Positions 1 through 7,816 of a DNA stretch of 64,000 nucleotides are shown in pieces. Source of the stretch: Cyanobacteria bacterium SIG27 (lineage in GTDB: Bacteria > Cyanobacteriota > Vampirovibrionia > Gastranaerophilales > Gastranaerophilaceae); contig SUTT01000001.1 in NCBI GenBank assembly GCA_015152565.1, positions 1 through 64,000 on the forward strand, read 5' to 3'. A model generated the notes under the pieces. That model was not told the DNA's origin. It was given only the letters and a program-made list of their open reading frames with translations, and made no database searches. The position numbers and the translations under genes are program-made. Positions within the stretch are counted from its first letter, which is position 1; the number at the start of each line of letters is the position of its first letter.

Positions 1-160
1 CCTTTCTATCGGGGTCGCATACACAAAATAACCAGCGTTTAGATAAAGCATTAGTGACACGCTAAATACTTTAAAATTTGAGTGTTCCGACTATAACGGC
101 TGCGGCCCAGTTGAGGAGTTTCACCTCTGTTTCCTATTTGATTTTCTGAATAAATTTTAA
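1..160 (-). promoter_or_regulatory. Cobalamin (B12) riboswitch, 3' end at the window edge
   Basis: Read on the minus strand, this segment carries the conserved cobalamin riboswitch core in order. There is AGGAAAC then GAGGTGAAACTCCTC (P3/P4-like hairpin), then the AACTGGGCCGCAGCC core with TTATAGTCGG, then GTCACT. Near the 3' side is the late block ACCCCGATAGAAAGG. Order and spacing match the family by eye. The regulated gene would begin left of the window and cannot be identified here; B12 import or B12-dependent enzymes are usual targets. The 5' boundary is approximate. Confidence 0.78.
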
Positions 161-168
161 CACAAAAA

Positions 169-666
169 TTAAATAGTGTTATTTTTATATAAATTTTTTA
201 CGCCATAAGAACGATTGTATTCTAGTATTGCACCGCCAATTTCTTCTGTTGGGTCAAAAAATGGTGATGTTGGATAGTAGATTTGTTGTGCTAACATTCG
301 ATTTAGTGGTCCATAAGCATCTGGAATTAGGGTTTTTCTATAAATTCCAGCTAATAAGACTTGAATGTTTGGAGAATGAGTGTAATTAAATTTTGATAAT
401 GTTGGATATAATTTATCGACATCTTTAACTTTGTTATCAATCATTCTATCTAGCACATAAAGAGCTTCACAAACTTGTTGTTCGGTTTGTGCTGTTTTTA
501 AAAATTCATCAACAACGGGCAAGGCATGGTCTGCTTGTTTTAAAATTTCATTTACTCTTTGTTCATTAAATTGGCAGTAATTACGTTTATGATTTGGCAT
601 TTGAACGCCAGTGCCAAGTTGAGAAACGTTGTAATTTATAATAGGGCAAATTTTTTGAGTTATCAT
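169..666 (-). CDS. Hypothetical protein, possibly helical-repeat
   Basis: I do not recognise this protein. I chose the ATG at 666 (starting MITQKICPIINYNV) because a longer reading frame would run upstream into the tRNA-Arg gene. The product is about 165 residues, without a signal peptide or membrane segment. The middle holds helical stretches (EILKQADHALPVVDEFL, VCEALYVLDRMIDNKV) whose pattern resembles HEAT-type repeats, and the second half is rich in Pro and Tyr. No strong Shine-Dalgarno sequence precedes the start. It lies between the tRNA and the riboswitch on the same strand. Function unknown. Confidence 0.6.
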   Translation of the reverse strand: MITQKICPIINYNVSQLGTGVQMPNHKRNYCQFNEQRVNEILKQADHALPVVDEFLKTAQTEQQVCEALYVLDRMIDNKVKDVDKLYPTLSKFNYTHSPNIQVLLAGIYRKTLIPDAYGPLNRMLAQQIYYPTSPFFDPTEEIGGAILEYNRSYGVKNLYKNNTI

Positions 667-724
667 AAATTGACTTTCGAAAATATCTAAGGTGATAGAA
701 AAATTATAGTATAAAAAACATAAA

Positions 725-796
725 GCGCCTAGCGGGAATTGAACCCACATCTTTGCCTTCGGAGAGCAAGGCTTTATCCATTTAAGCTATAGGCGC
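725..796 (-). tRNA. tRNA-Arg (anticodon CCG)
   Basis: On the minus strand a full cloverleaf folds. The acceptor is GCGCCTA/TAGGCGC, the anticodon arm is TTGCT-CTCCGAA-GGCAA with anticodon CCG (reads CGG), and the T arm is GTGGG-TTCAATT-CCCGC. The 3' CCA is not encoded. The base after the acceptor stem is T, unusual for a discriminator base in tRNA-Arg. Confidence 0.9.
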
Positions 797-862
797 ATTT
801 TATTCTATATTATCAAATAATACACATAATTTGAATTCCACAAAATTAACTAATTTTGTTTA

Positions 863-891
863 TTGGATTTTTTAAAAATAATCATTAAATT
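863..891 (+). promoter_or_regulatory. Candidate promoter placing the dnaJ-like start at +1
   Basis: TTGGAT at 863-868 and TAAATT at 886-891 are separated by 17 bases. Only six bases lie between the -10 box and the ATG at 898, and there is no Shine-Dalgarno sequence, so the mRNA may be leaderless or nearly so. Confidence 0.4.
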
Positions 892-897
892 AGCAAT

Positions 898-1863
898 ATG
901 CTAAAAAGTTATTATGAGATTTTAAATGTTGCTCCTAGTGCAACAAAAAACGAGATTAAAAATCAATATAAAAAATTAGTTAAAATGTATCATCCTGATG
1001 TTAATTCGTCTTTTGAAGCAGAACAAGTTTTTAAAGACATTAATAAAGCTGCTGAAATTTTATTAGATGATATTAAAAGAAAAAATTATGATATTTTAAG
1101 AGGAACTGCAAATATAAACCCCAAAAAAGGCTATACTAACCCAAGAGAGGCTCAGTATTCTTTTTATGATTTATTTAAAAATTATAAAAAAGAGCAAAAA
1201 AAAGAAGAAATAAAAAAAGAAGCTCCAAAGCCAATTAAAGGAGCCGATATCACAATAAACGTTGAAATAGACTACACAGAAGCGCTTTTAGGAACACAAA
1301 GAAGCGTTAATATTGCTCATTCAATTCTTTGCCCTAAGTGTCTTGGACGCAAGTTTGCAAATGGGCAAAAATGTCCTTATTGCGATGGATTAGGAGAAAA
1401 AACGCAAAATAAAAAAATAACAATAAAAATTCCAAAAGGACTTAAAAATGGCTCTAAATTAAGAATAAAAGGAGAAGGGCAATTAGGCAAGTTTGGAGGC
1501 GAAAACGGTAATTTATACGTTATTGTTGATATTGAAAAAAATGAAGAATTAAATATTAAAGACGAAATAGTATATTATAATGCTCCAATTTCGCCTTATA
1601 CTGCAATTTTAGGAGGAAATGTAGCAGTGCCTACCCTTTGGGGAGAAGCAATGATTAAAATTCCTCCTTTGACAAAAGCAAACCAAAGTTTTAAACTAAT
1701 TGATGTTGGTGTAATGAACGAAAAAACAGGCAAAAAGGGAGATATGATTGTTAAAATCGTTATTCAAATACCTGATAATATTACCGCTCAAGAGCACTAT
1801 TTGTATGAAAAATTAAGAGATATCAATTTAAACAAAACAAATGGAAAATCAATCAACCGCTAA
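898..1863 (+). CDS. dnaJ: DnaJ-like co-chaperone with half zinc finger
   Basis: Hsp40 family co-chaperone expected to stimulate DnaK ATPase and deliver unfolded clients. The J domain covers about residues 3-66 with the HPD triad at 32-34. A charged Lys/Glu linker (about 95-112) follows instead of a Gly/Phe region. Next comes a DnaJ C-terminal substrate-binding domain with only two CxxCxG-type motifs (C145/C148 and C159/C162); classical DnaJ has four. At 321 residues it is shorter than type I DnaJ. It overlaps the start of queE by 23 bases, so the two are probably translated together. It may be a second DnaJ paralogue rather than the housekeeping one. Confidence 0.85.
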   Translation: MLKSYYEILNVAPSATKNEIKNQYKKLVKMYHPDVNSSFEAEQVFKDINKAAEILLDDIKRKNYDILRGTANINPKKGYTNPREAQYSFYDLFKNYKKEQKKEEIKKEAPKPIKGADITINVEIDYTEALLGTQRSVNIAHSILCPKCLGRKFANGQKCPYCDGLGEKTQNKKITIKIPKGLKNGSKLRIKGEGQLGKFGGENGNLYVIVDIEKNEELNIKDEIVYYNAPISPYTAILGGNVAVPTLWGEAMIKIPPLTKANQSFKLIDVGVMNEKTGKKGDMIVKIVIQIPDNITAQEHYLYEKLRDINLNKTNGKSINR

Positions 1864-2512
1864 AATTCGAGAAATTTTTACATCCATCCAAGGTGAAGGT
1901 CTTTATATGGGTGAAAAGCACGCTTTTGTTCGTTTTTGTAGATGTAATCTAAATTGCGAATTTTGCGATACTGATTTTGATATTAAAAAAGCAGATGAAT
2001 ATGACATATATAAACTTTTTAATGTTTTAGATAAAAATGATGCTAAAGTTATCAGTTTTACCGGCGGTGAGCCATTAATGGAAGTTGATTTTTTATATGA
2101 TTTTTTAAAAAGTTTTAAAGTTGGATTAAATAAAAAAATATATTTAGAAACAAATGGAACTTTATTTGAACAATTAGAAAAAATTATCGATTTTGTTGAT
2201 GTAATATCAATGGATATTAAGCTTCAAAGCGCCGCTGGGCAACCTAATCGCTTTAGCGTTAATGAAAAATTTTTGCAAGTTGCAATAAAAAAAGAAGTTT
2301 TTATAAAAGTTGTTTTTGATAAAAATATTATTCAAGAAGAAATTGACTATTGCACGCAAATTGCTAAAAAATATGGTGTTTTATTGGTTTTACAGCCTAA
2401 AATGCCGATGGATAGTGAACTTGATTTTGAAAAAATATTTAACAAATTTTTTGAAAAATATGAAAATATTCGTCTTATTCCGCAAGTGCATAAATTTTTA
2501 AATGTTGTATAA
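1841..2512 (+). CDS. queE: 7-carboxy-7-deazaguanine synthase QueE
   Basis: Radical SAM enzyme of the preQ0/queuosine pathway; it contracts 6-carboxytetrahydropterin to 7-carboxy-7-deazaguanine. The N-terminus has the family signature EIFTSIQGEG, then the cluster-binding CX3CX2C motif at C35, C39 and C42 followed by the DTD stretch. The SAM-binding FTGGEP motif lies near residue 73. The length of 223 residues is usual for the family. The start overlaps the dnaJ-like gene by 23 bases. No other queuosine genes are in the window, so the remaining steps must be encoded elsewhere or the precursor salvaged. Confidence 0.93.
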   Translation: MENQSTAKIREIFTSIQGEGLYMGEKHAFVRFCRCNLNCEFCDTDFDIKKADEYDIYKLFNVLDKNDAKVISFTGGEPLMEVDFLYDFLKSFKVGLNKKIYLETNGTLFEQLEKIIDFVDVISMDIKLQSAAGQPNRFSVNEKFLQVAIKKEVFIKVVFDKNIIQEEIDYCTQIAKKYGVLLVLQPKMPMDSELDFEKIFNKFFEKYENIRLIPQVHKFLNVV

Positions 2513-2539
2513 AAATTGTCGTGTTATTTTATTTTTTTA

Positions 2540-2548
2540 TGACATAAT
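2540..2548 (+). promoter_or_regulatory. Extended -10 promoter element for the decarboxylase gene
   Basis: TGACATAAT is an extended -10 (TGn then CATAAT). It ends six bases before the ATG at 2555, with no Shine-Dalgarno sequence, again suggesting a leaderless or very short leader. A convincing -35 box at the usual spacing is not seen, which an extended -10 can tolerate. Confidence 0.4.
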
Positions 2549-2554
2549 GTTTCT

Positions 2555-4009
2555 ATGACTAATCTGGTTGAGAATAAAATTTCTTTTTCTTCCCTAAAGG
2601 ATAATTTATGCGACTTTTTTAACGGAAACGCAAAAACTCCTTTAGTTGATGCTATGCAGGTTTATAAAAAAGACCCAATGATTGGCTTTCATATTCCAGG
2701 GCACAATAGAGGTATTGGGGTTCATCCTAAAATGGTTGATTTAATTGGAGCTGACGCATTGAGCCTTGATTGTACTGATGAATTTGACAATCTTGGTACA
2801 CTTCATCCATCAACTGGTAAAATTGATGAAGCTCAAAAGCTTGCAGCAGCAACTTATGGAGCTAAAAGAACATTTTTTATCACAAGCGGTTCAACAAGTG
2901 CTAATTTAGCATTAGCTTTTGCGCTAACTAGTCCATTTGATGAAGTTTTAGTTGGAAGAAATTGTCATCGTTCAGTTTTAACTGGTTTAATTATTTCAGG
3001 CGCTAAAGTTAATTGGGTTATTCCTAAAAAATTAAAAGATTGGTCAATTTTTGGAAATATTGAAGCAGAAGATATTGAAGAAAAGTTAAAAAATAACAGA
3101 AACATTAAACTTGTTTGGATTACAAACCCAACTTACGAGGGTGTTGTATCTGATATTAAAAAGATTTCAGAAGTTTGTAAAAAATATAAAGCAGCGTTAA
3201 TTGTGGATGAAGCCCATGGTTCACTTTGGAATTATAATTCTAAACTTCCAACAACCGCTCTTGAACTTGGCGCAGACGCTGTTGTTCATTCACTTCATAA
3301 AACAGGTGGAGCAATGACACAGGGCTCTATGCTTCATTTATCAAAAAATTCAAAATTTGATGAAGAAAAAGTAGTCCATGCACTAAAGCTTCTTCATACA
3401 ACAAGCCCAAGCCTTTTGATTTTATCTAGTTTAGATGCAGCAAGAGCTAATCTTTCTTCTTCAACTGGGCAAAAAATGCTTAATAATGCAATCGAAAATG
3501 CGCTATATTTTAGAGCTGAAGCTAAAAAAATCGAGAATTTATCTGTTTTAGAGCAAAATGTTAACTATGATTTAACTAAGATTTTTATTAAAATGAAAGG
3601 TTTGACGGGGCTTCAACTTGAATGCATATTAGAGCGTGATTATAAAATTGAAGTTGAATCAGCATCGGACGCTGGACTTTTGATATTATCAAACATTGGT
3701 AATACAAGAAGCGAGTTTGAATATTTAGTTAAATCTTTAAAAGAAATATCAAATAAAAAATATGATTTTGAGCATAAAAATATTAAAATTATGCCTTTAA
3801 TTGACCCTGAAATTGTAATGAATTTAAGAGAAGCGTATTTTGCTCCAAAAGAATCAATTGATAAATTTGAAGCAATTGGAAGAATCTCATCAGAAGTAAT
3901 TGCGCTTTGTCCTCCTGGGATTTCTATCTTATTACCAGGGGAAATCATTAAAAAAGAACATCTTCCATACCTTTTTTCTTACGATAAAATCGAAGTAATT
4001 AGAGAATAG
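2555..4009 (+). CDS. Orn/Lys/Arg decarboxylase family protein (SpeA-like)
   Basis: PLP-dependent fold type I decarboxylase for a basic amino acid, feeding polyamine synthesis or acid resistance. The signatures are FHIPGHNRG near residue 45, DEAHG at 218-222 (cofactor aspartate), and HSLHKTGG with the Schiff-base lysine at K249. At 484 residues it matches the compact Bacillus-type arginine/lysine decarboxylases rather than the long inducible enterobacterial enzymes. Substrate cannot be told from the sequence: arginine (agmatine production) is likeliest, lysine possible. It stands alone between queE and the flagellar genes. Confidence 0.85.
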   Translation: MTNLVENKISFSSLKDNLCDFFNGNAKTPLVDAMQVYKKDPMIGFHIPGHNRGIGVHPKMVDLIGADALSLDCTDEFDNLGTLHPSTGKIDEAQKLAAATYGAKRTFFITSGSTSANLALAFALTSPFDEVLVGRNCHRSVLTGLIISGAKVNWVIPKKLKDWSIFGNIEAEDIEEKLKNNRNIKLVWITNPTYEGVVSDIKKISEVCKKYKAALIVDEAHGSLWNYNSKLPTTALELGADAVVHSLHKTGGAMTQGSMLHLSKNSKFDEEKVVHALKLLHTTSPSLLILSSLDAARANLSSSTGQKMLNNAIENALYFRAEAKKIENLSVLEQNVNYDLTKIFIKMKGLTGLQLECILERDYKIEVESASDAGLLILSNIGNTRSEFEYLVKSLKEISNKKYDFEHKNIKIMPLIDPEIVMNLREAYFAPKESIDKFEAIGRISSEVIALCPPGISILLPGEIIKKEHLPYLFSYDKIEVIRE

Positions 4010-4132
4010 ATACTTCATTTGGTTTATTTTTTCCATTTTTTATTAAAGTATTTTCAGCAATATAGATGATGATTAAAACTTGCTTCTTAATGTATCCTAG
4101 CTATGTAATAAATTATATGGGGATAGAATTAA

Positions 4133-4576
4133 TTGAGGAGGTTTAAGTTCACTCTCGAGAGTGTTTTAACCATTCGCAAAAAAACATTGGAAGATGCAAG
4201 GATTAAGCTTGCAAGCATAACTAATATTTTTAATAAACAAAACGAAGTTTTAAAAGAGATGGAACTAGCTCTTGAAAATATTAGAAATGATAGCGAGAAA
4301 TATCTTTTTAGTGAAACATTCAATCCTTTTGTAATTTCAAATTACAGTTCTTTTTCAAATAAAATCATCCAAGATATTGCAACTCAAAAGATGATAATAG
4401 AAAAAACAAAGTTTGACTTAAAAATGCAGCAAGAAAAAACAAAAGACGCATATATCAAGGTTAAATCTTTGGAAAAGCTAAAAGAAAAGCAAAAAGAACA
4501 ATACGATAAAGAAGTTCTTCAAGAAGAATTTAAGATGATGGATGATATTGTAAATTCAAGAAGAACAATCGCTTAA
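4133..4576 (+). CDS. fliJ: Flagellar export protein FliJ
   Basis: FliJ is the coiled-coil stalk of the flagellar type III export ATPase. The N-terminus MRRFKFTLESVLTIRKK is typical of the family, and almost the whole 147-residue protein is predicted coiled coil with heptad-spaced Leu/Ile and many Lys/Glu. The start codon is TTG, preceded by GGGG at 4119-4122; a nearby ATG at 4117 is out of frame. It opens a tight block fliJ-fliK-flgD-flgE. Its usual upstream partners (fliF, fliG, fliH, fliI) are not adjacent. Confidence 0.8.
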   Translation: MRRFKFTLESVLTIRKKTLEDARIKLASITNIFNKQNEVLKEMELALENIRNDSEKYLFSETFNPFVISNYSSFSNKIIQDIATQKMIIEKTKFDLKMQQEKTKDAYIKVKSLEKLKEKQKEQYDKEVLQEEFKMMDDIVNSRRTIA

Positions 4577-4591
4577 GGACAATAAAGAAAA

Positions 4592-7165
4592 ATGACTAAC
4601 GCATTAGCGCAAAATATAAAAATTGAAGATAATACTGCTGCTCTAGATTTGTTAATGCAAGCAACAAATGTGTCGTCGGAAACTAAAACACAAGACAACA
4701 AAGGTTTTTCAAATATTATGAATAACCTTGAATCAAGATTTCAAAAAGCACAAAATGATTTTGAAAAAAAGGCAAAAGTAACAAATGTTAGTTCAATTAA
4801 CCAAAAGGCGCTAAATAAAAAAGAAGCAAAAGAAATTGATACAACAAAAACAAATGTTGCTGTTGAAAAGAATGTAAAAGATGCAAGCAAAAATACAAAA
4901 GTTATTCAAAAAGACGTTGAACAATCATCAAAATTAACAGCTGAAGCAGCTGAAGCAGATAAAAAAGAAGTAATTTCTCAAGATAAAGATTTATCTAAAG
5001 AAATTAAAAAAGATACCTCAAATAATAATTCTCAAAATTTGTCAGACATAAATAATAGCTCACCTGTAGAATCATCACCAGTTTTTTCTTCTGACGAAAA
5101 AGAAATTGTTATTGATAAAACTTCTGAAATTGACACGCAAGAAATTGAAAAAGCGCTTGAAGAAGTGGAAGTTGAGGTTGAAAAGCTTGTAAGTTCAATC
5201 CCTGTTGTAGATGAAAATGTTAAAATTGAAACAAAAGATTTAAAAACAGAAATTGAAAATGCAATCAAAGATAGTGAAAACATTGAAGAATTAACTCAAA
5301 AAATAGAAGAAATTTCAGCTAGTTTAAACAATTCCACTTTAAATCAAGAGCAAAAAAATGAAATTTCAAAAGCATTAGATGAAATCAAAAATCTTTTAGA
5401 AGATATTCAAAAAGAAATTCAGCCTAATGTTGATTTTAAAAGCTTACTTGATGAGCTAAAGCAAAAAGCTTCAAAATTAATGGATGGCGTTATGCTTGAA
5501 GTAAGCGAAAATTTGAATACTAAAGATGTTTTATCGCTTGATTTATCAAAAAGCGTAGTAAACCAAAAAGATGTTGAAGCAATTGTTGAACAAACAAAAG
5601 TGGTTGATAGCGTAAAATTAGATACTAAAGCGCTAAAAGAAGTTATAGATGAAGTTGAAACTTTAATAAAAGATATTAAAGATACGATTGATAGCGAAAA
5701 TAGTGAAAAATTAGGTGATTTAGTTTCAAAAATTCCTGAAGCTATTGAAAAAGTAAATAACTTTATTTCAAATAATGATAAAGAAATTGAGATTGAATTT
5801 GATAAAAAGTTAGTTGATGCACTAAAAAATCTTCAAGATGTTTTGGATAATAATGTTGATGTTGCGCAGTTGAACATAGCAGAACAAACTTTTGAAGCAG
5901 ATTTTAGTAAAAATAGTGAAATTTTTGAAACACTAGATAAATTATCAAATGAAGAGTTTAAAAATATTGAAACAGACAAAAAAACACTAGACGAACTTTT
6001 GAATGTTTTTGATGAATTATCAACAAAAGTTGAAGATTTAAAAATTGACGATGAAATTAAAGCTCAAATAGAAACCAAAATCCAAGATTTAATTAAACAG
6101 GTAAATAACAATACTTTATCTAATGAACAATTAAATAATGCAATCAATGATTTAACAAATGATATCAAGGTTGAAGTTGAAAATAGCGAAATTGCTTCAA
6201 TCGAGTTTAACGAAACAGTTGAAACAACGCAAAATCTAGAAAAATTATCATCAAATAATAATGAACAAAATCAAAATTTTGATAAAAAAGACAATTTTGA
6301 TTTTCAAAATCAAGAATTAGATGTTGATTTTCCTGAAATAACTGATGAAAATATTCAAACTAAGGAAATTAACCTTAAAGGCGAAGTTTCAACCGATGAC
6401 ATTCAAAAAGTTGAACAAAATCTTCAAAAGACAATTGCGCTTGATAACATCATGGATGAGATGATGGTTGAAGTTGATATTAAAACTATTCCAACTCAAT
6501 CTGGAGCTTTGTCTGTGGCTGATGAAGTAGCTAAACTTGCAATGGGTGAAAATAATTCTCTAAATCCAATAACATCTGCTCACGGAAACGTTACTTACGA
6601 TTCAACCGGAGTAAATGCGATTATAAAAAATGCTGCAAATTTAATGAAATCAGCACAAGTTCAAAATACTAATACACCATCTATGGAAGATGTTTTAAAT
6701 CAAGTGACAAATAAAATTACTCAACTTAAAGATGGTGTAACTCAAAAGCTCACTATGGTTTTAAGACCAAATGACCTTGGTAGATTGCAAATTGAGCTAA
6801 ATACAAACCAAAATGGTCTATCAACTCACATCATTGCTCAAAATGAAGATGTAAGAGCATATATTGAAAGAAATATCGATTCTCTTCGTCAGCAACTTTC
6901 AGACGCTGGGGTTAATGTAAATTCTATTCAAATTAAAACTGCGGGTTCTGAAGGTTCAACAAGTTACGAGGGAAATCAAAATTTTAATAGAGAACAAAAT
7001 CAAGAAAATTTAAATCAACAAAATCAGCAAAATAGTCAAAATGAAAATCATAGAAACAATAAGCACGCAAGCGAGATTGCCGCACAGCTAAATAATTATG
7101 AGATGCATTTTGTAAAAGATTTTTCAAGTGTTTTAAATAAAACACTAAACTACAATTTAAACTAA
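4592..7165 (+). CDS. fliK: Flagellar hook-length control protein FliK (large)
   Basis: FliK is the secreted molecular ruler that measures hook length and switches export specificity. The recognisable part is the C-terminal Flg_hook domain at about residues 710-790, including LTMVLRPNDLGRLQIEL and DAGVNVNSIQIKT. The first 600 residues are low-complexity, acidic and helical, rich in Glu, Lys, Asn and Asp with repeated 'IE..I.DL..' stretches. A Gln/Asn-rich tail follows the domain. At 857 residues it is about twice the length of enterobacterial FliK, mostly in the ruler part. It starts 15 bases after fliJ. Confidence 0.87.
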   Translation: MTNALAQNIKIEDNTAALDLLMQATNVSSETKTQDNKGFSNIMNNLESRFQKAQNDFEKKAKVTNVSSINQKALNKKEAKEIDTTKTNVAVEKNVKDASKNTKVIQKDVEQSSKLTAEAAEADKKEVISQDKDLSKEIKKDTSNNNSQNLSDINNSSPVESSPVFSSDEKEIVIDKTSEIDTQEIEKALEEVEVEVEKLVSSIPVVDENVKIETKDLKTEIENAIKDSENIEELTQKIEEISASLNNSTLNQEQKNEISKALDEIKNLLEDIQKEIQPNVDFKSLLDELKQKASKLMDGVMLEVSENLNTKDVLSLDLSKSVVNQKDVEAIVEQTKVVDSVKLDTKALKEVIDEVETLIKDIKDTIDSENSEKLGDLVSKIPEAIEKVNNFISNNDKEIEIEFDKKLVDALKNLQDVLDNNVDVAQLNIAEQTFEADFSKNSEIFETLDKLSNEEFKNIETDKKTLDELLNVFDELSTKVEDLKIDDEIKAQIETKIQDLIKQVNNNTLSNEQLNNAINDLTNDIKVEVENSEIASIEFNETVETTQNLEKLSSNNNEQNQNFDKKDNFDFQNQELDVDFPEITDENIQTKEINLKGEVSTDDIQKVEQNLQKTIALDNIMDEMMVEVDIKTIPTQSGALSVADEVAKLAMGENNSLNPITSAHGNVTYDSTGVNAIIKNAANLMKSAQVQNTNTPSMEDVLNQVTNKITQLKDGVTQKLTMVLRPNDLGRLQIELNTNQNGLSTHIIAQNEDVRAYIERNIDSLRQQLSDAGVNVNSIQIKTAGSEGSTSYEGNQNFNREQNQENLNQQNQQNSQNENHRNNKHASEIAAQLNNYEMHFVKDFSSVLNKTLNYNLN

Positions 7166-7177
7166 TAAGGATAGAAA

Positions 7178-7771
7178 ATGGCTTCTAGTGTTACAGAACA
7201 AATAATTCAAAATCAAAATTATACAAACCAAATGAGAGCAAACCAGGCTAGCGAAACAGCAGGTTCAAAAACATCTGTTAATTCGAAAGATTTTTTGTTT
7301 CTTTTAACTCAACAGTTACAATATCAAGACCCGATGAATCCGATGGATAACTCTCAAATGTTAGCTCAAGAAGCTCAATTTGCAACATTAGAACAAATGG
7401 AAGCGCTAACAAGTAGTTTTTCTCAATTTTCTAATGTATATCAAGCAAATTCTTTATTAGGACAAAATGTTGATGTTACGGTGGATGGGCAAAAGGCGTC
7501 AGGAAAAGTGGAATATGTTGATTTTTCTGATACTTCCGGGGCTTCTGTTAGCATTAAAGGAAAAATGTATCCGCTATCAGCCGTTACTAAGGTTTATCCG
7601 CAAGATACAACAGTTGAAGATGGCGATAGCAACTTCTTTAAAACAGGCGTTGCGTCAATTGCTAATAACTTAACAAATATAGCAAATGCTATTTTCGGAT
7701 ATGAGAATGGAGATGATTCTTCAAATAATACAACAACTCCAGAAAATAGCACACCAAACGAAAACAAGTAA
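7178..7771 (+). CDS. flgD: Flagellar hook-capping protein FlgD
   Basis: FlgD caps the growing hook and promotes polymerisation of FlgE. The N-terminal export/capping region is clear: SKDFLFLLTQQLQYQDPMNP followed by the DNSQMLAQEAQFATLEQM segment. A short central region (about residues 100-135) could form the small beta domain, then a Ser/Asn/Thr-rich tail. The start has the good ribosome site AAGGAT. It lies 12 bases after fliK and 45 bases before flgE, the conserved order. Confidence 0.9.
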   Translation: MASSVTEQIIQNQNYTNQMRANQASETAGSKTSVNSKDFLFLLTQQLQYQDPMNPMDNSQMLAQEAQFATLEQMEALTSSFSQFSNVYQANSLLGQNVDVTVDGQKASGKVEYVDFSDTSGASVSIKGKMYPLSAVTKVYPQDTTVEDGDSNFFKTGVASIANNLTNIANAIFGYENGDDSSNNTTTPENSTPNENK

Positions 7772-7816
7772 GATGACAAACAATAAATGACAATAAAGGA
7801 AAGGACAATTCAGTAA

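Noticed and set aside
169..750. The longer 193-residue version of the first hypothetical gene
   Set aside because: Its first codons run through the tRNA-Arg gene and its promoter region, so a start at 666 is used.
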